Source of the DNA: Chlamydia trachomatis
Lineage (GTDB): Bacteria; Chlamydiota; Chlamydiia; Chlamydiales; 2-12-FULL-49-11
Direction of reading: 5' to 3'
NCBI GenBank assembly: GCA_945872565.1
Contig: CAMBZN010000001.1
Span: forward strand, 96,223-160,222
Length of the DNA stretch: 64,000 bases
A model generated the notes under the pieces. That model saw only the letters and a list, made by a program, of their open reading frames with translations, made no database searches and was not told the DNA's origin. The position numbers and the translations under genes are program-made. Shown one piece after another: positions 50,167 to 59,448 of this stretch. The first letter of the stretch is position 1. Every line of letters starts with the position of its first letter.

Positions 50167-50433
50167 TTGCTTACATTTGTAAATTCATCACGTCCTGCGG
50201 CTGTGATGTCTGATGAAAAAAGGACGCTTTCAATAGCGGTAAAGTCTTGTGTGTTAGCAGTTGGTCTTGCGGCACTTTTACTACAATCTGATTATGCTCT
50301 TCCTCATTGGTTTGCTATTTTGATAATTACAGTTTCTGTAGCCATTTTTGTAATAGGTGCGGGTGTTATAATCACGGGGATATATCATGCAGCTATTGGA
50401 GGCAAAAGAGAGCTTCCTGATTACAACATTTAA
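50167..50433 (+). CDS. Small two-TM (Inc-like hairpin) hypothetical protein
   Basis: 88 aa (TTG start) with two adjacent hydrophobic segments, lying between murF and mraY. Confidence 0.55.
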   Translation: MLTFVNSSRPAAVMSDEKRTLSIAVKSCVLAVGLAALLLQSDYALPHWFAILIITVSVAIFVIGAGVIITGIYHAAIGGKRELPDYNI

Positions 50434-50491
50434 TCTTCTTCTTTAACTAATAAGAGTTGAAAGTATTATTAGTATAGATTATTCTTAAGGT

Positions 50492-51655
50492 ATGATTTTA
50501 CTTTTTTTACAGTGGCTGCAAAAGTTAAATATTATCATTCCTCATGTGTTTTTTTATACTACATTTAGGATGCTTATGGCAGCAATCACAAGCTTTATTG
50601 TTACTTTAGCAGTGGGGAAAGTCTTTATTGCAAAACTTGTCTCCATGAAAGTAGGTCATAGGGTAAGAGTTGCCCAAGTAACAGCCCTTACTGGAACTTA
50701 TTCAAAAGGAGCATCTATTCCTTCCATGGGGGGCCTTTTATTTATCTTCTCCATGATCCTTTCAAACTTGTTATGGATGGATGTCAAAAGTCCGTTTACA
50801 ACTTTATTTTCTTTTACTCTCTTAACAATGGGTGCTACCGGCTTTTTGGATGATTATTGTAAAATGAAAAAAATTGGGATATCTGCTCGGCTTAAATTTC
50901 TGATGCAGTTACTAACAATGTCTTTTGTCGTCCTTTACTTACAAAGTGAAACAATATTTTCTGGAATCAATGAATGTATGAATTTACTCACTCCTCAAAT
51001 CAAAGGAAATGGTGTAGAGGGAAGTTTTCCTCTTTTTATGAAGTATGTTTATTTTCCCTTTTTCAAAAATCCCTTTATTTTTAGTTCTTCACTTATATTA
51101 ATTCCTTTCTCTTTATTTGTTTTGATAGGATCATCCAATGCAGTGAATTTAACTGATGGACTAGATGGTCTTGCAACAGGGTGCATGTTGCTTGTTGCGG
51201 GAGTTTTTGCAGTTGTTGCGTTTGTATCCAATCACGTTTTGGTAGCAGATTATTTAAACATCCTCTATATCGAAGGGGCAGGGCAAATTGCGATTTTTTT
51301 ATTTTCAATGATCGGTGCATTGCTTGGGTTTTTATGGTTTAATAGCTATCCTGCGCAAGTTTTTATGGGAGATACCGGATCCCTTGCACTTGGTGCATCC
51401 ATCGGACTATCAGCAATCTTGCTTAGGAGGGAGTTTCTATTAGCAATTGTGGGAGGGATTTTTGTAATGGAGACAATGTCAGTAATTTTGCAGATTTTTT
51501 GGGTGAAAGTCTTTCACAAACGGCTTTTTTTATGTTCTCCCATCCATCATCATTTTCAGATCAAGGGTTGGCACGAAAGTAAGATTGTCATACGATTTTG
51601 GATGATAGGATTGATTTTGGCATTAATTGGACTTGCGTCCTTAAAAATACAGTAA
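50492..51655 (+). CDS. mraY: Phospho-N-acetylmuramoyl-pentapeptide-transferase
   Basis: GFLDDYCKMKKIGISARLKF, NAVNLTDGLDGLATG, FMGDTGSLALGA, PIHHHFQIKGWHESKIVIRFW. Confidence 0.97.
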   Translation: MILLFLQWLQKLNIIIPHVFFYTTFRMLMAAITSFIVTLAVGKVFIAKLVSMKVGHRVRVAQVTALTGTYSKGASIPSMGGLLFIFSMILSNLLWMDVKSPFTTLFSFTLLTMGATGFLDDYCKMKKIGISARLKFLMQLLTMSFVVLYLQSETIFSGINECMNLLTPQIKGNGVEGSFPLFMKYVYFPFFKNPFIFSSSLILIPFSLFVLIGSSNAVNLTDGLDGLATGCMLLVAGVFAVVAFVSNHVLVADYLNILYIEGAGQIAIFLFSMIGALLGFLWFNSYPAQVFMGDTGSLALGASIGLSAILLRREFLLAIVGGIFVMETMSVILQIFWVKVFHKRLFLCSPIHHHFQIKGWHESKIVIRFWMIGLILALIGLASLKIQ

Positions 51656-51659
51656 AAAT

Positions 51660-52745
51660 ATGGAAAATGTTCTTGTAATAGGTAAGGGAGTAAGCGGCAT
51701 TTCTGCTGCAAAGCTACTAAAAGAAAAGGGCTTTATTGTTCACATAATGAACACTGCTGAAAATCTTCCTGATATCAACTTTAGTTTTGCAGTTTTGTCT
51801 CCTGGTATTAGCATCAGACTTCCCTTTGTGACGGAGATAAAAAAAAAGATGGAGGTGATAGCAGAGGTGGAGCTTAGTTTTAGGTATGCTAAGTGTAGAA
51901 TCATCGGCGTTACTGGAACTAATGGAAAAAGTTCCCTTGTAACCTATCTAGGACACATGATGAGCGCTAGAGTATGCGGAAATATCGGCATCCCAGCTTG
52001 TGATGTATTGCCATATTTAGAGGCAGATCAATGGGCAATAGTAGAGCTCAGCTCTTTTCAATTACAACTGATGAACAGTAAAAAATTAGACTGTGCGCTA
52101 TTGTTAAAAGTAACTGACAACCACCTAGACATGCATGTAGATTTTGACGAGTACTACCAAGCAAAGCTTTCCATCAAAAATCTTTTAAAAGATGATGGAC
52201 TTTATCTATTAGAAAGGGAGGGTGATTTTAGCCCGATGAAGTATTTTTTTGGCCCTGTTGCTCAAATGATACAAAAGGTCCATGAGAAATTCGGGGGGAG
52301 CCTTGAAAAGGCAGATGAGGAATTTACCCCCCTTCCCCATAGATTAGAATTTGTCGCTGAAAAAAATGGGGTGATTTTCATCGATGACAGTAAAGCAACA
52401 AATCCCGCAGCCACTGCATATGCTGTAGAAAATGTCAAAGGACCGATAGTACTAATTGTAGGTGGAAGTAATAAAAATAGCAATTTTTCGGTTTGGAATG
52501 CCTTGTTTAAAACAAAAGTGAAAGCTGTTATCTGTTATGGAGAATCTGCAGAAGCAATTAAAAAAGCATTGCAGAGCAATTTTGATCTGTATACAGTACA
52601 TAAGATGGAAGAGGCAGTGTCCATAGCGGTATCTCTAGCAACTTGTGGAGATACAGTATTATTATCACCGGGTTGTGCAAGTTTTGATCAGTTCTCAGGA
52701 TTTGCAGAGCGCGGCGTGGCGTTTAAAAGGGAAGTGTTAGGATGA
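51660..52745 (+). CDS. murD: UDP-N-acetylmuramoylalanine--D-glutamate ligase
   Basis: VLVIGKGVSGISAAKLL, IGVTGTNGKSSLVTYL, VELSSFQLQ, FIDDSKATNPAAT, LLSPGCASFDQFSGFAERG. Confidence 0.96.
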   Translation: MENVLVIGKGVSGISAAKLLKEKGFIVHIMNTAENLPDINFSFAVLSPGISIRLPFVTEIKKKMEVIAEVELSFRYAKCRIIGVTGTNGKSSLVTYLGHMMSARVCGNIGIPACDVLPYLEADQWAIVELSSFQLQLMNSKKLDCALLLKVTDNHLDMHVDFDEYYQAKLSIKNLLKDDGLYLLEREGDFSPMKYFFGPVAQMIQKVHEKFGGSLEKADEEFTPLPHRLEFVAEKNGVIFIDDSKATNPAATAYAVENVKGPIVLIVGGSNKNSNFSVWNALFKTKVKAVICYGESAEAIKKALQSNFDLYTVHKMEEAVSIAVSLATCGDTVLLSPGCASFDQFSGFAERGVAFKREVLG

Positions 52746-53392
52746 ACAGAAAAGAAATTATTGTGTTTTCAGTATTTGTCAATACAGGATTGTTATTTGC
52801 GCTATTTCTATTTGCTCTTAGACCCACTTTAAAAGGGGAGATGAATTTAGATTCTCATGAAGTGGTGATTGTTGGTGAGTCAAAAAATGTGGAAGCACCG
52901 AAAAAAAGTGATCTTGATCAGGTGGATCAAATATTAAAAGAATATATCGCAAAAGCTGACAATCCTTCAAAACCTGTTTTAGAATCTATTGTGCAGCAAG
53001 AGCCTCTAGTCACAGAAACTTTGCCTACATTAGAGGATCAAACAATTGAGGTGATTGTAAGAGGCGGCGATGTTTTGGAAAAAATTGCAAAACGTCACCA
53101 TACAACAGTCGAAGAAATTATGTTTTTAAACAAGATGAAAAGTTCAAAACTTCGCATAGGTCAAATTCTACTTGTAAAAGAAAATACACGTAAAAAAATG
53201 CAGGTAAAAGCTTTAAATCCCACCCTTAAAAAAGATGTCGAGCAGAAATATTATACTGTAAAGACAGGCGATAGCCCTTGGACAATTGCTATCAAAAACC
53301 ATATCAAGGTATCAGAGCTACTTGAATTAAATGATTTAAACGAGGCAAGAGCCAAGAAGATTAAGCCTGGAGACAAGCTACGGATTAGATAA
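52742..53392 (+). CDS. LysM-domain protein (NlpD-like)
   Basis: N-terminal TM; two LysM repeats (VIVRGGDVLEKIAKRHHTTVEEIMFLNKM..., YYTVKTGDSPWTIAIKNHIKVSELLELNDL). Confidence 0.9.
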   Translation: MNRKEIIVFSVFVNTGLLFALFLFALRPTLKGEMNLDSHEVVIVGESKNVEAPKKSDLDQVDQILKEYIAKADNPSKPVLESIVQQEPLVTETLPTLEDQTIEVIVRGGDVLEKIAKRHHTTVEEIMFLNKMKSSKLRIGQILLVKENTRKKMQVKALNPTLKKDVEQKYYTVKTGDSPWTIAIKNHIKVSELLELNDLNEARAKKIKPGDKLRIR

Positions 53393-53395
53393 AAG

Positions 53396-54505
53396 ATGAG
53401 AACGATTTCCTTTATAATCCTGGGCGTATCTGCTCTTATTTGCCTTGGGTTGTTAATGGTATTTAACACAACCTCTGCAGAAATTATCGATAAAGGGGTG
53501 ATCACCTACGTTCCGTTGCTTAAACAAACATTGTATATCTCTTTTGGAGTGGGCTTGGGTTTTTTGGTCTATTGTAAGGGATTTGAGTTTTTCCTGCACA
53601 AAGGGCATTATATCTATGCTACCCTCATTTGTTTGCTCATAGCAGTGTTTTTACCCAAGATTGGATCTTGTGTAAATGGGTCCCACCGTTGGATTAATTT
53701 CTTTGGAGTTTCACTGCAGCCATCAGAATTTATGAAAGTGGGCTTTCCTATTTTTTACCTATATCTATTAAAAATGGCTGATAATAAGGTTTCATTCAAA
53801 CGGTTTTGTTTCTCTCTCATGTTGCTTGTTTTGCCCATTTGTTTAATTATTATGGAACCTGACAATGGAACGGCGTTTATCTTGATTGTTACAATGATTT
53901 TGCTTTTTTTTATCACAAAGATCAAGCTGCAGTATTGGGCCGTTCCTACTGGAATTTTTTTGATAGTGATGTTGTCAACAGCACTTAGCATGCCCCATGT
54001 AACACAAAGGATCACCTCCTATTTAAACCCAGAAAGTGATATTTTAGGCAAAGGACATCAAGCCTACCAAGCAAAAATTGCTGCTGGCTGCGGCTCATTT
54101 TTTGGAAAAGGGCTGGGGGAAAGTATGCAAAAATATCACTACTTGCCTGAGGCAAGAAGTGATTATATAGCGGCAATTTTTGCCGAAGAGTTTGGTTTTG
54201 CTGGAATATTTCTTTTAGTTTCCCTCTACTCGGTGGTTGCAGCACTTGGGTCATATGTAGCGTTTTCAACAAATGATATGTATGCACATTTTCTTGCTCT
54301 GACCTATACCTTTATCATCAGTTTCGGAGCATTTTTAAATCTTGGCATTGTATCGGGAATGTTACCAAGTAAAGGGACTAATTTGCCGTTTTTCAGTCTA
54401 GGGGGGTCGTCATTTCTATCGAATTTATTGATGGTAGCTATTATTCTTAGTGTGCACAAAAAAACAATTGATTCTGAAAAAAAAATCCTTGGGGGATTTG
54501 CATGA
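53396..54505 (+). CDS. ftsW: FtsW-family SEDS peptidoglycan polymerase
   Basis: GSHRWINFFGVSLQPSEFMKVGFPIF, YQAKIAAGCGSFFGKGLGES, LPEARSDYIAAIFAEEFGF, SKGTNLPFFSLGGSS. Confidence 0.96.
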   Translation: MRTISFIILGVSALICLGLLMVFNTTSAEIIDKGVITYVPLLKQTLYISFGVGLGFLVYCKGFEFFLHKGHYIYATLICLLIAVFLPKIGSCVNGSHRWINFFGVSLQPSEFMKVGFPIFYLYLLKMADNKVSFKRFCFSLMLLVLPICLIIMEPDNGTAFILIVTMILLFFITKIKLQYWAVPTGIFLIVMLSTALSMPHVTQRITSYLNPESDILGKGHQAYQAKIAAGCGSFFGKGLGESMQKYHYLPEARSDYIAAIFAEEFGFAGIFLLVSLYSVVAALGSYVAFSTNDMYAHFLALTYTFIISFGAFLNLGIVSGMLPSKGTNLPFFSLGGSSFLSNLLMVAIILSVHKKTIDSEKKILGGFA

Positions 54506-55569
54506 GCGAGTATATAAACGGAGAAGAAAGTGTTGCCTTTGCAGTTGGTGGGACAGGTGGTCATGTACTTCCTGCGTTACATATTGCAAGAAAGCTTCCT
54601 GGAGAGGGCAAGCGTATTTTAATCGGTGTGGGAATCTGTGAAAATCCCTTTGTTTCTCAAAAGGAATTTAAGCGGTTTAATGTCCTTGGAAAGAATTTTT
54701 CAGGAGGTGTGATTTCAGGGTTTTTTAAGATCTTGAAAGGGGCAAGGCAGGCGATAAAAATATTAAAAAAAGAAAAGATCACCCATGTGATTGGAATGGG
54801 AGGGTTTCATAGCCTCCCTGTTTTATTGGCAGCGGTCTATTTACGGCTCCCTATTACCCTTTATGAACCAAATCTCATTCCAGGAAAAGTGAACAAGATG
54901 TTTTCGTTTTTTGCTAAAAGGACGCTGATTCTATTTGATGAGGTTGCAAAGCATCTTTACGGGCAAGTAAAGCTTTTGCATCTATCTCAAAATCCACAGG
55001 AGCAAAGAGAGCTTCCTTCAAAAAAACTGTTGCGCAAGGAATTTGGGCTTGATGAGGAGGTCACAACAATTCTGATATTTGGGGGTTCAAAGGGCGCTAA
55101 ATCGATTAACACGCTGCTTAATGACATGTTGCCGTACATCAAAGAAAAGATCCAGGTGATTCATTTAACAGGGTTGCACGAAGGGGTTAAAGAAATTTAT
55201 GATCAGCATGGGATAAAGGCTTTTGTAACTACATTTTTTAAGGAAATGGATCGAGCTTGGGAGGCGTGTGACTTTGCTATTTGTCGAGCAGGTGCTGGTA
55301 CGATCAAGGAAGCTTTGATTTCACATACTCCCACCCTTTTAATTCCTTACCCACATGCAGTGAATAATCACCAAGATTTGAACGCAAGATTCATTCAAGA
55401 TGTCGTGTGTGCTGGAAAAGTGATTTTAGAAAAGGAAATCACTAAAGATAAGCTTGCCCTTTTGCTAGAAGAATTTTGCACAGAGGATAAAAGAACCGGC
55501 ATGCAAGAAAATATTAAAAAATATTTATCAGGTCGAAAGGGGGAGTACATCGATGCAATTTTGCTCTGA
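54502..55569 (+). CDS. murG: UDP-N-acetylglucosamine--(undecaprenyl-P-P-MurNAc-pentapeptide) transferase
   Basis: VAFAVGGTGGHVLPALHIARKL, LFGGSKGAKSINTLL, ICRAGAGTIKEALISHTPTLLIPYPHAVNNHQDLNA. Confidence 0.95.
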   Translation: MSEYINGEESVAFAVGGTGGHVLPALHIARKLPGEGKRILIGVGICENPFVSQKEFKRFNVLGKNFSGGVISGFFKILKGARQAIKILKKEKITHVIGMGGFHSLPVLLAAVYLRLPITLYEPNLIPGKVNKMFSFFAKRTLILFDEVAKHLYGQVKLLHLSQNPQEQRELPSKKLLRKEFGLDEEVTTILIFGGSKGAKSINTLLNDMLPYIKEKIQVIHLTGLHEGVKEIYDQHGIKAFVTTFFKEMDRAWEACDFAICRAGAGTIKEALISHTPTLLIPYPHAVNNHQDLNARFIQDVVCAGKVILEKEITKDKLALLLEEFCTEDKRTGMQENIKKYLSGRKGEYIDAILL

Positions 55570-56857
55570 AGAGGTATTGGAAACGGATTTGGAACATGGG
55601 GTGCATCTTGCTGGAATTGGGGGTGTTGGAATGACAGCACTTGCTGAAATGCTCCTTGATTTAAAGGTTGTGGTCACAGGAAGTGACATCACCCCTTCAA
55701 AAAACGTCGATAGGCTTAAAGCAAGGGGAGTAAGAGTCTTCCCCTCTCATGAAAAAGAGCAGGTGGGAAAAAAATTAGTTTGTAGATCAACTGCAGTAAA
55801 AGATAGCAATCCAGAGGTTTTATTTGCAAAAAAGGTGGTGTTTAGAAGCACGCTACTTTCGTACTTAGCAAAAGGAAAAAAGCAACTTGTGGTTGCCGGT
55901 GCCCATGGAAAGACAACAACATCTGCCCTACTTGCTCATTGCATGAAAACATCTCCCTTGAATTGTTCATTTGCTGTGGGGGGGCTTTGCTCAAATTTAG
56001 ATCGTTATGGAAGAATATCTGATGGGGAGTATTTTGTCCTTGAAGGGGATGAAAGTGATGGTTCTCATCTTAAAACAAATCCCTTTGGGGCAATTTTAAC
56101 AAGTTGTGATGTAGATCATTTAGCGTTTTGGAAAAAAGGGGAAGCACTTTGTGAGTCGTACCGAAAATTTGCACTAAAAGTTAGATCTTATGAACATTTT
56201 CTCTATTATGGGGCAGATCCTTATTTGAAAACATGGAAAGTACCTGGAAAAAGCTATGGATTAGAAGGGGGGTTTGATTATTTTGCTAAAAATATTCATT
56301 TAATGAACGATGCTAGTACTTTTACAATTGGTGGAAAAGATGTTTTATTTCCTATGTTTGGTGAGTATAACATAAAAAATGCTATTGCAGTGTATGGATT
56401 GTTAGATTCTTTAGGGCTTGGTCACGATCAGATCGCTCTGGGGTTTAAAACATTTAAGGGAGTTAATCGAAGGATGGAGTATTTGGGCAAAAACATCTAT
56501 TCGGACTATGCGCATCATCCTGAAGAGGTAAGAAATGTACTTGAGCATTTCAATAAAGTTTCAAAAGAGGTTGCAATTGTCTTTGAGCCTCATAGAATCA
56601 CCCGCTTTCAGGACGAAATGAATGAATTTTGCAAAGTGTTTAAAAATGTGGTGATCACAGATATTTTTGAAGCAAGTGAAGAAACTAAGGTCAATCCATT
56701 GCCACTTATAAAAGAATTTTGTAATCGTACAGGGTCTGTATACGTTCCTTTATCGAGTATAAAGGGGTATTTAGCACAAGAACGTAAAACAGTTGTTGCA
56801 TTAACTGCTGGAAGTTTGGACGGGCAATTACGAGAGTTTATACAAGAGGCGAAGTGA
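55553..56857 (+). CDS. murC: UDP-N-acetylmuramate--L-alanine ligase, not fused to Ddl
   Basis: VHLAGIGGVGMTALAEMLL, VVAGAHGKTTTSALLAHCM, EGDESDGSHLKTNP, YSDYAHHPEEV. Confidence 0.95.
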   Translation: MQFCSEEVLETDLEHGVHLAGIGGVGMTALAEMLLDLKVVVTGSDITPSKNVDRLKARGVRVFPSHEKEQVGKKLVCRSTAVKDSNPEVLFAKKVVFRSTLLSYLAKGKKQLVVAGAHGKTTTSALLAHCMKTSPLNCSFAVGGLCSNLDRYGRISDGEYFVLEGDESDGSHLKTNPFGAILTSCDVDHLAFWKKGEALCESYRKFALKVRSYEHFLYYGADPYLKTWKVPGKSYGLEGGFDYFAKNIHLMNDASTFTIGGKDVLFPMFGEYNIKNAIAVYGLLDSLGLGHDQIALGFKTFKGVNRRMEYLGKNIYSDYAHHPEEVRNVLEHFNKVSKEVAIVFEPHRITRFQDEMNEFCKVFKNVVITDIFEASEETKVNPLPLIKEFCNRTGSVYVPLSSIKGYLAQERKTVVALTAGSLDGQLREFIQEAK

Positions 56858-57615
56858 AAAAGAGGCTTTTAATCGGTTTAGTGCTTGTTTTAACCCTTCT
56901 TGGAGTGTTGTTTTTGCAAAAATGCAAACCTTACAAGGCAAAATCCATTGGTAAAATTTCCCAACTCTCGTTGCAAAAAGAGGCTGTAAGCTCCTTGTAT
57001 TTGACAGAACTTTTAGGTCTTTGTTTGGATAAGCCAGTCACTTGTGAGGAGTTTGATCTTGAAAGTGCAAAAGCAAAGCTTTTAGCCTCTCCATTAATTG
57101 ACGACGCAGAGGTTTCTTTCATTGCAGATGACCATATTCAGGTACGGTACTTTCATGTAACTGCTGTGGCTGTAGTATCGGATTTTAAAAACATAGGGAT
57201 AGATAAGCATGGAAAATTATTTCCTATCCGCCCTTTTTTATCCCCAAGGGGACTTGTTCAAGTTTTTTTAGGAATAGAGGAGATTGCCCAAGGGAGAAAT
57301 ATTTCTGCTTACAAGGAATATCAGAGGTGGTTGTTTGCAAAAAAAGTCCTGGATGAATTACAGGCTTTTGCATTAGAGGGGGTAATTAGCACAATTGATG
57401 TTTCCAACATTGAAGAAAGAAGTCTTGGGAAAAATGAGCTGATTGTCTCCATTAACAACCTACAGAGAAAGGATATTTTGAGGCTTTCGAAAAGAAACTA
57501 TTTGAACGAAGTTTCTAATTATATTATACTTTGTAATAATTTAAAAAATGAGAGGGGAACTTTGATGATCGATTTCCGATTGGACGGGGGAGCATTGATA
57601 GAGAAGTTTGACTAA
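56854..57615 (+). CDS. ftsQ: FtsQ/DivIB-like cell-division protein
   Basis: Single N-terminal TM, POTRA-like LLASPLIDDAEVSFIADDHIQVRYFHVTAVAVVSDFKNIGIDKHGKLFPI; position after murC. Confidence 0.7.
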   Translation: MKKRLLIGLVLVLTLLGVLFLQKCKPYKAKSIGKISQLSLQKEAVSSLYLTELLGLCLDKPVTCEEFDLESAKAKLLASPLIDDAEVSFIADDHIQVRYFHVTAVAVVSDFKNIGIDKHGKLFPIRPFLSPRGLVQVFLGIEEIAQGRNISAYKEYQRWLFAKKVLDELQAFALEGVISTIDVSNIEERSLGKNELIVSINNLQRKDILRLSKRNYLNEVSNYIILCNNLKNERGTLMIDFRLDGGALIEKFD

Positions 57616-57627
57616 ATAGGGATAATA

Positions 57628-57948
57628 ATGGAAGAGTTCATTCAAATAGAATGGGTAGCAGCAACGTTAGAGGAAGCAAGAGAGATCATGGAACTTTTAC
57701 TTGCAAAAGGGCTGATTTCTTCTGGTTCCATTTACCCTTCTGTTGAATCATGGTTTGTTCTAGAAGGGGAAGTAGTCACAGAGCAGGAAGTGAAAGTTGT
57801 TATGAAGACATTGGGTCATCATTATAAAAAAATAGAACTAGAAATTAAAAAGCATCACTCATATGAAATTCCGGAAATTCTATTTTTTACAGTAGAAAAT
57901 GGAAATGATCAATACCTGAAATGGATGGTTGATCAGGTGATGAGATAA
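57628..57948 (+). CDS. cutA: CutA-family divalent cation tolerance protein
   Basis: IQIEWVAATLEEAREIMELLLAKGLISSGSIYPSVESWFVLEGEV...HHSYEIPEILFFTVENGNDQYLKWM. Confidence 0.88.
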   Translation: MEEFIQIEWVAATLEEAREIMELLLAKGLISSGSIYPSVESWFVLEGEVVTEQEVKVVMKTLGHHYKKIELEIKKHHSYEIPEILFFTVENGNDQYLKWMVDQVMR

Positions 57949-57961
57949 AAAAGGGGAAACG

Positions 57962-58288
57962 ATGTTAGTAACAAAAGATGAAAGAAAAAATGGATTGATT
58001 TTTAGATGTGAGGGAAGGCTTGATGCGACAACTTCCATCCAGCTAGAGAATGCGTTGAATAAAGAAATTGAACAAAAGCATACAAAAATATTAGTAGATT
58101 TTTCAGGAGTGGAATACTTAAGTTCTGCTGGGATGCGTGTTTTGCTTTCCATGACAAAAAGGTTGAAGGGAATGGATGGTTGCTTTAAGCTCTTTGCAAT
58201 TCATGACGATGTGATGGAAATTGTCCGTCTTGCTGGATTTGAATCGATATTACAAATATATGCAAATGAGAGTGCTGCTCTTATGTAG
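57962..58288 (+). CDS. STAS-domain anti-sigma factor antagonist (RsbV-like)
   Basis: GRLDATTSIQLENALNKEIEQKHTKILVDFSGVEYLSSAGMRVLLSMTKRLK. Confidence 0.94.
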   Translation: MLVTKDERKNGLIFRCEGRLDATTSIQLENALNKEIEQKHTKILVDFSGVEYLSSAGMRVLLSMTKRLKGMDGCFKLFAIHDDVMEIVRLAGFESILQIYANESAALM

Positions 58289-58294
58289 GAAGAT

Positions 58295-59296
58295 GTGGTA
58301 AGAAATCTTTATGAAAACCCAATCCCAAAGCTTCAGAAAGAGGGCGACCTTTTTCAAAAACGGAAGAAGGTGATTGTCATTGCAGGGCCAACTGCTGCTG
58401 GAAAAACAGAGGCGTCGTTGATTATTGGAAAAGCAATCGGTGGGGAGATTGTTTCTGCAGACTCTTTACAGCTCTACAAGGGTACCGATATTGGCAGCGC
58501 TAAGGCAACAGCTGAAGAAAGAAGGAGCCTTCCACATCATTTATTAGATGTTTGCGATATTAAAGATTATTTTTCTGTGGTCAATTTTCATGACGAAGTA
58601 TCTCTCTCTTGTCAGGAGATTTTCAATCATAATAGCACCCCGATCATCGTTGGTGGGGCGGGGTTTTATATACATACGATTTTATACGGGCCTCCTAAAG
58701 GGCCCGCATCAGATCGTGTGCTTAGAAAGAGTTTAGAGGAAGATGCCGATCGATATGGGTTAGAAATCCTTTTTGAAAAGCTTAAGAGCCTTGATCCAGA
58801 TTATGCAGAGACAATCACCTCATCAGACAGACATAAGATAGTTAGAGCATTAGAGATTATGGCACTTACTGGGAAAAAGGTAACAGAAATTCCAAAGCCA
58901 TCAAGAGAGGACACTCCCGCTGATGTGGATTTTAGATGTTGGTTTTTGCATTACCCAAAAGAAATTTTATACAAGCGAATTGAAGAAAGATGTGATAGGA
59001 TGATCGATGAGGGGCTGCTTGATGAGGTTGTAAGGTTAAAAAGTATGGGATTGTTAAATAATCCTTCTGCAGCAAATGCAATAGGGTATAGGCAATCGCT
59101 TGCTTTTTTAGACACAAGGCAAACTGATGCAGATTGGGAAGTTTTGGTACAAAATTTCAAGAAAGCTTCTAGAAATTATGCAAAACGTCAATTTACCTGG
59201 TTTAGGAAAGAGCCTTTATTTCGCTGGATTGATTTGTCCCTCTTTCCAATGGAAAAAGCATGTGAAATAATTATTTCAGATTTTGAAAAAAATTAA
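58295..59296 (+). CDS. miaA: tRNA dimethylallyltransferase
   Basis: VIVIAGPTAAGKTEASLIIGKAIGGEIVSADSLQLYKGTDIGSAKATAEER, IIVGGAGFYIHTILYG, NAIGYRQSLAFL. Confidence 0.96.
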   Translation: MVRNLYENPIPKLQKEGDLFQKRKKVIVIAGPTAAGKTEASLIIGKAIGGEIVSADSLQLYKGTDIGSAKATAEERRSLPHHLLDVCDIKDYFSVVNFHDEVSLSCQEIFNHNSTPIIVGGAGFYIHTILYGPPKGPASDRVLRKSLEEDADRYGLEILFEKLKSLDPDYAETITSSDRHKIVRALEIMALTGKKVTEIPKPSREDTPADVDFRCWFLHYPKEILYKRIEERCDRMIDEGLLDEVVRLKSMGLLNNPSAANAIGYRQSLAFLDTRQTDADWEVLVQNFKKASRNYAKRQFTWFRKEPLFRWIDLSLFPMEKACEIIISDFEKN

Positions 59297-59448
59297 TCAA
59301 TGATTAGTTCGCTTGAAAGTGGAGCTCTGTACCCCATTAACCCTTAGGATCTTACCCTACGATAACTTCATTTTTTTATTTTATTTCTTAAAATGGATAG
59401 TTATGTTATAATTTTAATAAAAAATGTATTTAATACGGGTATTATTAT

